The notes under the pieces were generated by a model. It made no database searches, had not been told where the DNA came from, and saw only the letters and a list, made by a program, of their open reading frames with translations. This document shows, piece after piece, positions 56,735 through 64,000 of a stretch of 64,000 nt of DNA. A program made the translations under genes and the position numbers. How positions within the stretch are numbered: position 1 is the stretch's first letter; every line of letters starts with the position of its first letter. Origin of the DNA: Ferrovibrio terrae_B (GTDB lineage Bacteria; Pseudomonadota; Alphaproteobacteria; Ferrovibrionales; Ferrovibrionaceae); assembly GCF_943371255.1 (NCBI RefSeq), contig NZ_CALRUC010000001.1:42532-106531 (forward strand). Direction: 5' to 3'.

Positions 56735-58632
56735 GACACGGCCTCCCGGCTGCGCATCACCCCGACACGGGTGGCAACCTGCTTCAGGAAGCCGGCAATG
56801 CCCTGCGGGAAGGCCAGCACGATGACCAGGATGGTGAGGCCCAGGATGGCACGCCAGTATTCAGTGTTGCGCGCGATCGAATCCTGCAGCCAGGTGAAGA
56901 CGGCGGCACCCGCCACCGGGCCGGTCAGCGTTTGCACGCCGCCAAGCAGCACCATTACCAGGCCATCGACCGAGCGCGAGACCGCCAGCGATTCAGGCGA
57001 GATGCTGCCCTTGGAGAAGGCGAACAGGCCGCCGGCCAGACCGGCGAAGGCACCGGCCAGCGTGAAGCCGAACCACTGGAAGCGCCGCACGTCGATGCCG
57101 ATGGCATCGGCGCGCAGCGCGGAATCGCGACCGGCGCGCAGCGCGTAGCCGAAGGGCGCATGCACCACGCGCCAGAGGAACAGCACGCCGGCCACGCAGA
57201 GCACCAGGGCGAAATAGTAGAAGGCCGTGCGGTTCTTCAGCCATTCGCTGGGCCACAGGCCGATCAGGCCATTCGACCCGCCGGTGAAGGCATCCCACTG
57301 ATAGATCACCGACCAGGCGATCTGGGCGAAGGCCAGCGTCAACATGGCGAGATAGACGCCGCTGAGCCGCACGCAGAACCAGCCGAACAGCAAGGCGCCG
57401 AGGCCGCCAGCCAGCGGCGACGCCAGCAGCGCCAGTTCCATCGGCAGCTTGAGTTTGAGGAAAGCCAGCGCGGCGCCGTAGCAGCCCAGACCGAAATAGG
57501 CGGCATGGCCGAACGACACCATGCCGGACGGTCCCATCAGGAAATGCAGGGTGACGGCAAACAGCGCAAACACCGCGATGTCGATCAGCAGCACCAGCAG
57601 ATAGTCGTCGCCGCCGAGCGGCATCAGGCCGAGCAGTACGACCAGGCCGAGCACGGTGAGCCAGAAGGCCTGGTTGAGCGGATAGAGTGGCGGCTCGACC
57701 GTGAAGGCGCCGCGCTGGGCGCCCTGCTGCTTGCCGAGCAGGCCCCAGGGCCGCACCACCAGCACGACAGCCATGATGACGAATTCGACCACCAGGGTGA
57801 ACTTGCTGAACGAGAAGACCATGCCGAAGACCGACACATCGCCGAGACCGATGCAGAAAGCCTTGGCCTGCGCGATCAGTAGTGCGGCGAGGAAGGCGCC
57901 GCCGATCGAGCCCATGCCGCCGACCACGACGACCACGAAGGCATCGGAGATCACGGTGATGTCGAGCATCAGCTGGGCCGGCTCGCGCGGCAGCTGCACG
58001 GCACCACCCAGACCGGCGAGAAACGCGCCGAGGAAGAATACACCGGTGAACAGGCCGCTCTGGTTGACGCCGAGCGCACCGACCATCTCGCGATCCTGGG
58101 TGGCGGCACGCACCAGCGTGCCCCAGCGGGTGCGGTTCATCAGAAGCCAGAGCAGGCCGAGTACGGCGGGACCGATGGCGATCAGCACCAGATCATATTG
58201 CGGGAAGCGCTTGCCGAAAATCTCAACGGCACCGCGCAGGCCGGCGGCGCGCGGCCCGACCAGATCCTCAGCACCCCAGATGTAGAGCGCGGCATCCTTG
58301 ATGACGAGCACCAGCGCAAAGGTGGCCAGCAGCTGGAACAGCTCGGGCGCGCGATAAATGCGGCGCAGCACCACCACCTCGATGACCACGCCGATCAGGC
58401 CGACACAGAGTGCCGCCATCAGCACGCCACCCCAGAAGCCGAAGATCGAGCTGCGGCCGAAGAATTCCACCAGCGTATAGGCCAGGTAGACCCCCAGCAT
58501 ATACAGCGAGCCATGGGCGAAATTCACGATCCGGCTGACGCCGAAGATGATCGACAGTCCGGCGGCCACCAGGAAGAGCGACGAGGCGCCGGCAAGGCCG
58601 TTCATGAACTGGATGGCAATGTTGGACAGCAA
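56731..58632 (-). CDS. Fused LivH-LivM branched-chain-type ABC permease
   Basis: 633 residues joining LivH (about 1-300) and LivM (about 315-633). The LivH part has FGVSRIVNFAHGSLYMLGVY and VVVVGGMGSIGGAFLA; the LivM part has GMVSFGHAAYFGLGCYGAA and VVMVLLGGVQTLTGPVAGA. Usually these are separate genes of about 300 and 330 codons. I take the TTG at 58,632 because it gives the usual N-terminus and GGGG precedes it; ATG 58,605 is the alternative. A terminator-like hairpin precedes it. Confidence 0.9.
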   Translation of the reverse strand: MLSNIAIQFMNGLAGASSLFLVAAGLSIIFGVSRIVNFAHGSLYMLGVYLAYTLVEFFGRSSIFGFWGGVLMAALCVGLIGVVIEVVVLRRIYRAPELFQLLATFALVLVIKDAALYIWGAEDLVGPRAAGLRGAVEIFGKRFPQYDLVLIAIGPAVLGLLWLLMNRTRWGTLVRAATQDREMVGALGVNQSGLFTGVFFLGAFLAGLGGAVQLPREPAQLMLDITVISDAFVVVVVGGMGSIGGAFLAALLIAQAKAFCIGLGDVSVFGMVFSFSKFTLVVEFVIMAVVLVVRPWGLLGKQQGAQRGAFTVEPPLYPLNQAFWLTVLGLVVLLGLMPLGGDDYLLVLLIDIAVFALFAVTLHFLMGPSGMVSFGHAAYFGLGCYGAALAFLKLKLPMELALLASPLAGGLGALLFGWFCVRLSGVYLAMLTLAFAQIAWSVIYQWDAFTGGSNGLIGLWPSEWLKNRTAFYYFALVLCVAGVLFLWRVVHAPFGYALRAGRDSALRADAIGIDVRRFQWFGFTLAGAFAGLAGGLFAFSKGSISPESLAVSRSVDGLVMVLLGGVQTLTGPVAGAAVFTWLQDSIARNTEYWRAILGLTILVIVLAFPQGIAGFLKQVATRVGVMRSREAVS

Positions 58633-58676
58633 GACCCCGACCCACCAAGCAATAAGGAAAGAGAAATTCAGGAGAG

Positions 58677-58711
58677 AAAAAATGCCCTCCCGCCATTCAT
58701 GCGGGAGGGCA
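58677..58711 (-). terminator. Terminator-like hairpin inside the operon
   Basis: TGCCCTCCCGC and GCGGGAGGGCA form an 11-bp stem with a 7-base loop, followed on the minus strand by TTTTTTCTC. It lies 14 bases after the binding-protein stop and before livHM. It probably ends most transcripts so that the binding protein is made in excess of the permease. Confidence 0.85.
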
Positions 58712-58725
58712 CAGTCGCGGCAGGC

Positions 58726-59934
58726 TCAGTCGGCCGGACGCATCTTGGCGACTTCGGCATCCGACGGCAGGAACTTGGCGCCGTCAGCATAATACCAGTC
58801 GGTCATGACACCCTTGCCGTCCTTCAGCCCGATCTTGCCGACATAGGCTCCCATCGTGGACTGGTTGTCCTGCGGACGATAGGTGATGTTGCCGAGCGGC
58901 GTGCTGTGGGTCAGGCCCTTCATCGCCGCCACCAGCTTCTCGGTGTCCAGCGTGCCGGCCTTCTTGATCACCGCCGCAGCAGACTGCACGGTGGCATAGC
59001 CGACGATCGAACCCAGGCGCGGATAGTCGTTGAACTTCTTCTGGTAGGCATCGGCAAACGCCTTATGCTCCGGCGTGTTAATGGCATACCAGGGATAGCC
59101 GGTGACCCACCAGCCGACCGGAGCCTCATCCTTCAGCGGATCGAGATATTCCGGCTCACCGGCCAGCAGGTTGAACACCGCGACATTCTTGAACAGGTCG
59201 CGGGTCTGGCCTTCGCGGACGAACTTGGCGAGATCGGCGCCGAACAGCGACGAGAAGATCGCATCCGGCTTGGCGGCGGCAATGGCATCGGCCACGGCGC
59301 CGGCTTCGATCTTGCCCAGTGGCGGGGCCTGCTCGATGACGAATTCGACATCGGGCTGCGCCGCCTTGATCAGCTGCTTGAAGGCAGCCGTGGCCGACTG
59401 GCCATATTCATAGTTCGGATAAACGATGGCCCAGCGCTTTTTCTTCAGCTTGGCCGCTTCCGGCACCAGCATCGCCGTCTGCATGTAGGTCGAGGCACGC
59501 AGGCGATAGGTATACTTGTTGCCCTGGTCCCAGACGATCTTGTCGGTCAGAGGCTCGGCGGCGATGAAGAGAACCTTCTTCTCCTTGGCGAAACTCGACA
59601 CGGCGAGGCCGACATTGGAGGGGAAAGTGCCGATCAGGAAGGCGACCTTTTCACGAGTCATCAGCTCTTCAGCGATACGCACGGCATCGCTCGGCGTGCC
59701 GTTGTCGTCACGGCTGACGATTTCCAGCTTCTTGCCCAGCAGGCCGCCGCTGGCATTCACCTGTTCGACGGCGAGTTCCCAGCCCTTCTTGTAGGGCTCG
59801 AGGAAGGCGGCGAAATTCTTGTAGGAATTCATCTCGCCGATCTTGATGGTATCCTGCGCCTGGGCGCCGGATGTCAGACCGATCATCGCCGCACCGACTG
59901 CGGCACTCAGTTTCAACCAGCTTCTGCGATTCAT
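58726..59934 (-). CDS. ABC transporter substrate-binding protein, LivJ/K-like
   Basis: 402 residues with AGGAGG before ATG 59,934. A Tat-like or Sec signal is visible (MNRRSWLKLSAAVGAAMIG, cleavage after AQA). The mature part is the peripla_BP_6 fold: EQVNASGGLLGKKLEIVSRD, VAFLIGTFPSNVGLAVSSFA, and YEYGQSATAAFKQL. The ligand may be a heterocyclic acid or amide rather than an amino acid, judging by its catabolic neighbours. Confidence 0.92.
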   Translation of the reverse strand: MNRRSWLKLSAAVGAAMIGLTSGAQAQDTIKIGEMNSYKNFAAFLEPYKKGWELAVEQVNASGGLLGKKLEIVSRDDNGTPSDAVRIAEELMTREKVAFLIGTFPSNVGLAVSSFAKEKKVLFIAAEPLTDKIVWDQGNKYTYRLRASTYMQTAMLVPEAAKLKKKRWAIVYPNYEYGQSATAAFKQLIKAAQPDVEFVIEQAPPLGKIEAGAVADAIAAAKPDAIFSSLFGADLAKFVREGQTRDLFKNVAVFNLLAGEPEYLDPLKDEAPVGWWVTGYPWYAINTPEHKAFADAYQKKFNDYPRLGSIVGYATVQSAAAVIKKAGTLDTEKLVAAMKGLTHSTPLGNITYRPQDNQSTMGAYVGKIGLKDGKGVMTDWYYADGAKFLPSDAEVAKMRPAD

Positions 59935-60000
59935 ACTTGCCTCCTGTTGAAGTCCTGTGGTTCCCGGAAACGCGAACGCTAAACTTTTCTTCTGACGCAA

Positions 60001-60585
60001 TTATCGCTGCCCATCCTCGCCCTTGATCTCATGGACCTGCAGGCCGCCGACCCGGGCATGTACGCGCCCGCCGGTGCTCATCGCCAGGATGAAGGCGATC
60101 TCGTTGTCGCGCGGCCCGTCGGCCACGCCAAATTCGATGGCATCGAAATGGCTGCGCACATAGGCGGCATTCACATGATGCAGCGGAATGTCGATACGGG
60201 CGCCCGGCCCGCCCACCTTGGTGGCGGAGGGCACGATGGCCTTGGCATTGCCGAGAATCTCGCGCATCGAATAGCCGCCGGGCACATGCCACAGCGCGCC
60301 ATGCTCCAGTTCACCGCCGGCGCCGATCAGGGCGCCCTTGCCATAGGCCTCGATGGCCCTGGGATCATTCCCGAGTGCCGCCACAAGACGTTTGGTCAGC
60401 TCCAGCCCGAGCGGCTTGAGCGCATCCATCATCGGCGTGATGTCTTCGACATAGCGACCGGCATAGGGATTCTTGACGAAAGCGCCGATCACACCCTTCA
60501 CCGGATGCTTGGCCGCAACAGGGCCACCATCGTGGAAAACATCTTCGGTGATACAGACGATCTTGCGGACTTCAACCAGGCTCAT
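60001..60585 (-). CDS. DUF1185 'amino acid synthesis' family protein
   Basis: 194 residues from ATG 60,585, which overlaps the UPF0280 stop by ATGA. The family pattern is strong: VRKIVCITEDVFHDGG, FVKNPYAGRYVEDI, YGKGALIGAGGELEHGALWH and PLHHVNAAYVRSHFDAIEF. The old family name is not backed by biochemistry. Bacterial members occur as one or two copies beside HyuA/B, Liv transporters and molybdenum hydroxylases, which suggests ring-opening or tautomer chemistry on cyclic amides. Inferred only. Confidence 0.85.
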   Translation of the reverse strand: MSLVEVRKIVCITEDVFHDGGPVAAKHPVKGVIGAFVKNPYAGRYVEDITPMMDALKPLGLELTKRLVAALGNDPRAIEAYGKGALIGAGGELEHGALWHVPGGYSMREILGNAKAIVPSATKVGGPGARIDIPLHHVNAAYVRSHFDAIEFGVADGPRDNEIAFILAMSTGGRVHARVGGLQVHEIKGEDGQR

Positions 60586-61475
60586 GCTCTTACTCCAACG
60601 CTTTGCGCAGCCGTCAGCAGCATCTCGCCGCCGACACTCCGGGTCTCGCCCTGTAGCGACAAAAATGCGGCCTGAATCAGACCGCTGCGGCACAAATCCT
60701 GCGCGCGCACCATACCGGCCGACAAGGCTTCGTTGATCGCGAAAATCGGCAGTGTACCTACGGATACTGTCACCGGCAGTGCACCCAGGTCGCTGTCATC
60801 ACGCAATGCGTGTGCCGGCTGCCGGCGAATCATGTCGTGCTCAACCGTCACTGCATTGGCGATGATGGTGGCGGCAGCATCGGCCTGCGCCGCGGTCTCG
60901 GCCAGAACAGTGACCGCATCGGCAATGCCAAGCGAAAACGAGCGGCCACGCCAGCCCGAAGTGGCGATGCCGCGCGACGGCTGCATGGCATTCAGCGTGG
61001 CAATCGCATCCAGATGCGGCAGGTCGGGATTGCAGACCACGGCGGCCCGCAGGGTCTCGCCGGCGGCGAGATGGAAAGCGATGTCGCCACCATTGTTCAC
61101 ATAGGCCTTGGCAAGCTGCGTGCCGGCCTGCATCGCGGCCAGCACTTCATCCGCCACCGAGCCGGCCACGGCCGCCATCGGCGTGATGAAAACCGCACGA
61201 TGCGGCCAGCAGGCGACCGCCATGCGGCGCGCCACCGGGCCACGGAACAGCGGATGCGCGCCGCCCAGCGGCCGGCGCAACGCGGGCAGTTCGGCCACCA
61301 GCGTGGCGAGGATATCCTGGAAGCGTGCCACCGCCTGGTCATAGGCCCGCGCAACATCAGCCTGCGCGCCGAAGGCTTCGATCACCAGATCGATCGGGCC
61401 ATGCTGCAGATGCAGGCGCTTTGATACGCCATCGCGGCCAATCAGCCAGGCTGCTGTGGGCTGCATGCCGCTCAC
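60582..61475 (-). CDS. UPF0280 family protein (ApbE-like fold)
   Basis: 297 residues. Family marks are PHRAVFITPMAAVAGSVADE near the middle, YVNNGGDIAFHLAAGE and ATSGWRGRSFSLGIADAVTV. The last two resemble the FAD- or metal-binding region of ApbE flavin transferase, so UPF0280 may flavinylate or assemble a partner; the Fe-S protein or the molybdenum hydroxylase next door is a candidate. ATGA overlaps on both sides place it between the reductase and DUF1185. Confidence 0.85.
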   Translation of the reverse strand: MSGMQPTAAWLIGRDGVSKRLHLQHGPIDLVIEAFGAQADVARAYDQAVARFQDILATLVAELPALRRPLGGAHPLFRGPVARRMAVACWPHRAVFITPMAAVAGSVADEVLAAMQAGTQLAKAYVNNGGDIAFHLAAGETLRAAVVCNPDLPHLDAIATLNAMQPSRGIATSGWRGRSFSLGIADAVTVLAETAAQADAAATIIANAVTVEHDMIRRQPAHALRDDSDLGALPVTVSVGTLPIFAINEALSAGMVRAQDLCRSGLIQAAFLSLQGETRSVGGEMLLTAAQSVGVRA

Positions 61476-62971
61476 GGCTGCTCCTCGGCGGTCGGACGCG
61501 TGATCGGCCAGGGATTCTCGTCACGCCAGGCCTGCTTGCTCAGACGTCCGGTCTGCAGCACATCGTCAAGCCGTACCACGTAATCCATGTGGCCGCCGAG
61601 CGCAGCATAATCGTCACGCCGCAGGGTGAATTCGATCGGTGCGACCAGCGCCGGCGTCGGCACATAGCCGAAGGAATTGTCGGGCATGCGCGCCACATCC
61701 ACCATGTAGGTGATGCCGCCGCCGGGCCAGACATAAACCGGCGCACCGCCGGAGGTGACGCGGGTCAGACGATCCTTCACCGACAAGGTCAGGCGCACCG
61801 GATTCTCGGTGACGCCCGCGCGCAGGCTGCCGCCGGCCCCGGCCATGAACAGTACGGTGCAGAGCGATGGCTCGCAATTCTCGGCAATACGGTCGACCAC
61901 GACGCGCACCGGCGCCGGCATCTCGGCCGGTTGCGGCTTGAGCTGGTCGTCCAGCACATACCAGGCGCTGTGCTCGCCGGTGGTGGAGACCATCAGCAGC
62001 TTCATGCCCGGCCAGGCAGCCTTGGCATCGATGCTCTCGATGATGTCGAGCGGATCGGACACATTGGTGCCGCCCCAGCCCAGACCCGGCTCGGCCACCT
62101 GGAAATAGCGGCCCGGCGTGGATTTGCGGCCGCGCACGCGGATGCCGGCCAGCGGCATGTCGAGGAAGCGGCCGGCCTGGTGCTCGCTCAGCACGCCGGT
62201 GATGTGGTCATCCACCACGATCACCTCGTCGGCATGGCCAAGCCACTGCTTGGCGAAGATGCCGATGGTGGCCGAACCGCAGCCCACCCGCATGCGGGCT
62301 TCGGGCGTGCCGTTCACGACGGGCGGATGGTTGGCCTGGATGGTGACTTCGGCACCGCCATCGATCTGCACGGTGAGCGCCTGCTTGTTGCACAGCGCCA
62401 GCAACGCGTCGCAGGTGACGATGCCTTCCTTCTTGCTGCCGCCGGTCAGGTGATGCACGCCGCCGAGCGAAAGCATCTGCGAGCCGTATTCCGCCGTGGT
62501 GACATGGCCGATGGCTTCGCCGTTCACCCGCACTGCGGCCTGTTCCGGGCCGAGATGGCGATCGGTATCGATCTTCACCTTGACGCCGCAATAGCTGAAG
62601 ATGCCTTCGGTCACCACGGTGACCATATCGACGCCATCATGCTGCGACGACACGATGAAGGGTGCCGGCTTGTAATCGGGATAGGTGGTGCCGGCGCCGA
62701 TGCCGGTCACGAACATCGGAGACACTGCAACAGGCGGGGGCGCGGCCACGCTGCCATTCCAGCCTTCGGACCCTGAGAGAAACGGCACCACCGCGCCGGC
62801 GGTGGCCGCACGTTCGGTGATAATCAGCGGGTCGACGCGGGTCAGCACGCCTTCGACATTGGCATAGCGGTCGCAGGCGCCGGCCTTGCCGGGACGGATG
62901 CGGCAGAGCACCGGACAGGCATCGCAACGGACGACATCATCCTTCGGGGCGGTAGCGATGGCGTGACTCAT
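61472..62971 (-). CDS. 6-hydroxynicotinate reductase-like Fe-S protein
   Basis: 499 residues. The N-terminus has C16-x2-C19-x3-C23-x9-C33 (CDACPVLCRIRPGKAGACD), a likely [4Fe-4S] site. The rest includes GIGAGTTYPDY, SSQHDGVDMVTVVTEG, FSYCGVKVKIDTDRHLGPEQ and GGVHHLTGGSKKEG. It belongs with the family of ferredoxin-dependent 6-hydroxynicotinate reductase of anaerobic nicotinate fermentation, which reduces the hydroxylated ring to a tetrahydro-oxo compound. In this probably aerobic organism it implies a reductive ring-opening route. The exact substrate is inferred. Confidence 0.8.
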   Translation of the reverse strand: MSHAIATAPKDDVVRCDACPVLCRIRPGKAGACDRYANVEGVLTRVDPLIITERAATAGAVVPFLSGSEGWNGSVAAPPPVAVSPMFVTGIGAGTTYPDYKPAPFIVSSQHDGVDMVTVVTEGIFSYCGVKVKIDTDRHLGPEQAAVRVNGEAIGHVTTAEYGSQMLSLGGVHHLTGGSKKEGIVTCDALLALCNKQALTVQIDGGAEVTIQANHPPVVNGTPEARMRVGCGSATIGIFAKQWLGHADEVIVVDDHITGVLSEHQAGRFLDMPLAGIRVRGRKSTPGRYFQVAEPGLGWGGTNVSDPLDIIESIDAKAAWPGMKLLMVSTTGEHSAWYVLDDQLKPQPAEMPAPVRVVVDRIAENCEPSLCTVLFMAGAGGSLRAGVTENPVRLTLSVKDRLTRVTSGGAPVYVWPGGGITYMVDVARMPDNSFGYVPTPALVAPIEFTLRRDDYAALGGHMDYVVRLDDVLQTGRLSKQAWRDENPWPITRPTAEEQP

Positions 62972-62980
62972 GCTGGCCTC

Positions 62981-64000
62981 CTACTCCGCTGCCTGCGGCA
63001 GATCTTTGAGTGCCGCATGCAGGCGATGCGGCAGCACCGGCACTTCGGTAACGCGCACGCCGGTGGCATGGCGGATCGCACCCAGGATGGCCGGCGCGGT
63101 CGGCACCAGGCCCGGCTCGCCGACACCCTTGGCGCCAAACGGTCCGAGCGGTTCGGCATCCTCGATCATGATCACATCGATCTCGGGCACATCGCCCACG
63201 GTCGGGATCAGATAGTCATGCAGGTTTTCGGTGCGGCCCGGCAGGTATTCTTCCATCAGTGCCAGGCCCAGCCCCTGCGCGATGCCGCCATGAATCTGGC
63301 CTTCCACCTGAGTCGGGTTCACCGCCCGGCCCACGTCATGGGCGGCGATGATCTTCTTCACCTTCACCTTGCCAAGCTCGGTATCGACCTCGACCAGCGC
63401 CATCTGCGCGGCAAAGCCATAGGTGGCATAAGGCACGCCCTGACCATTGGCATCCAGCATGGTGGTGGGCGGATCGAAGCGGCCCTCGCCCAGCAGCACA
63501 TCGCCATCCAGGTTGAGGCGCGGCAGGGTGGCGAGATCGATGCGGCGCACCGCGCCACCATCTTCGACAGTGAGCACGGCGCCATCAAAGTTGAGTTTGG
63601 CGCCGTCGCCGGCATTGGCCAGCCGCAGAACCTGCGCCCGCAGATCACGGGCCGCGATCTCGGTGGCCTTGCCCGACACGAAGGTCTGCCGCGAGGCCGA
63701 GGTCTTGCCGGCATCCTGGGTGCGGTCGGTATCGCCCATCACATAGTCGATGCGGTCCATGCTGACGCCAAGCGCATCGGCCACGATCTGCACGAAGATG
63801 GTATTCGAGCCCTGCCCGATATCGACGGCACCGTTATAGAAGAACACCCGGCCATCGGCACGCAGGCTGATCCGCATGGTGGAGGGATTGGAAATCGAGG
63901 TATTGCCCAGGCCATACCACATGCAGCCGATGCCGATGCCGCGGCGCAGGGTCTTGCGGCGGGCATTGAAGGCTTCGACCTCGGCCGTCATCGCCTGCCA
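62981..64000 (-). CDS. Molybdenum hydroxylase large subunit, xanthine dehydrogenase family (partial)
   Basis: The frame is open to the right edge, so only the C-terminal part (about 340 residues) is seen. DIGQGSNTIFVQIVADALGV, MGDTDRTQDAGKTSASRQTF, VDTELGKVKVKKIIAAHDVG and GAKGVGEPGLVP, with the catalytic Glu, are standard for the molybdopterin subunit. Such enzymes hydroxylate aromatic N-heterocycles with water. Its small Fe-S and FAD subunits should lie to the right of the window. It ends nine bases before the reductase-like gene. Confidence 0.92.
   Translation of the reverse strand, partial: WQAMTAEVEAFNARRKTLRRGIGIGCMWYGLGNTSISNPSTMRISLRADGRVFFYNGAVDIGQGSNTIFVQIVADALGVSMDRIDYVMGDTDRTQDAGKTSASRQTFVSGKATEIAARDLRAQVLRLANAGDGAKLNFDGAVLTVEDGGAVRRIDLATLPRLNLDGDVLLGEGRFDPPTTMLDANGQGVPYATYGFAAQMALVEVDTELGKVKVKKIIAAHDVGRAVNPTQVEGQIHGGIAQGLGLALMEEYLPGRTENLHDYLIPTVGDVPEIDVIMIEDAEPLGPFGAKGVGEPGLVPTAPAILGAIRHATGVRVTEVPVLPHRLHAALKDLPQAAE

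Overview
The window comes from a GC-rich alphaproteobacterium, probably of the Rhodospirillales type; I do not name a genus. The evidence is the order tig-clpP-clpX-lon-hup, GcrA- and GapR-family regulators, a trifunctional PutA with an N-terminal DNA-binding domain, and a heat-shock type promoter in front of lon. It has two parts: a prophage at about 1-19,790 whose left end lies outside the window, and a chromosomal segment at about 19,793-64,000.

Prophage. A tyrosine recombinase (18,509-19,750), with a small excisionase-like gene before it, sits next to the 3' end of a tRNA-Val(TAC) gene, which is the likely attachment site. A leftward operon (8,356 to 1) has very tight ATGA junctions. It encodes XRE-like and HTH-like proteins, a GapR/DUF2312 protein, a Gp37/Gp68 three-cysteine protein, membrane proteins, a C5-cytosine methyltransferase with a repeat array, a GcrA-like regulator, an HD phosphohydrolase, a VRR-NUC nuclease, an MT-A70 methyltransferase and a beta-class methyltransferase. 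A rightward operon (10,515 to 18,125) carries Gp157, a RecT/Bet annealing protein, an ABA-sandwich protein, a DUF1367/NinB-like protein, an HNH endonuclease and many small unknowns. Between them are a repressor-like gene, a PAS-like/acyltransferase-like gene pair, and five copies of one 18-bp operator (AATAGGA-N4-TCCTATT) that tie both operons to one switch. No virion structural or lysis genes are recognisable here; they would lie to the left.

Chromosome. First comes the protein quality-control block: hup, lon, clpX, clpP and tig, with tRNA-Leu(TAG). After it come a GT8-like glycosyltransferase, an unusual 10-bp tandem repeat and a SulP transporter. Next are metabolic genes: nnr, amidase, cytochrome P450, SDR, zinc alcohol dehydrogenase, VOC protein, FIST sensor protein and DUF2147 protein. 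A polyamine/opine-type ABC transporter operon (43,965 to 38,209) ends in a GNAT protein and an Asp/Glu-racemase-like protein. A two-subunit CoA-transferase, putA and tRNA-His(GTG) follow.

Right end. A co-directional operon of at least ten genes (64,000 to 51,479) encodes a molybdenum hydroxylase, a 6-hydroxynicotinate-reductase-like Fe-S protein, UPF0280 and DUF1185 proteins, a complete branched-chain-amino-acid-type ABC importer (with LivH and LivM fused) and ATP-dependent HyuA/HyuB. Read together, they look like uptake, hydroxylation, reductive dearomatisation and ATP-driven ring opening of an N-heterocycle such as a nicotinate-like compound. This is the strongest candidate in the window for a poorly described pathway; its substrate is inference.
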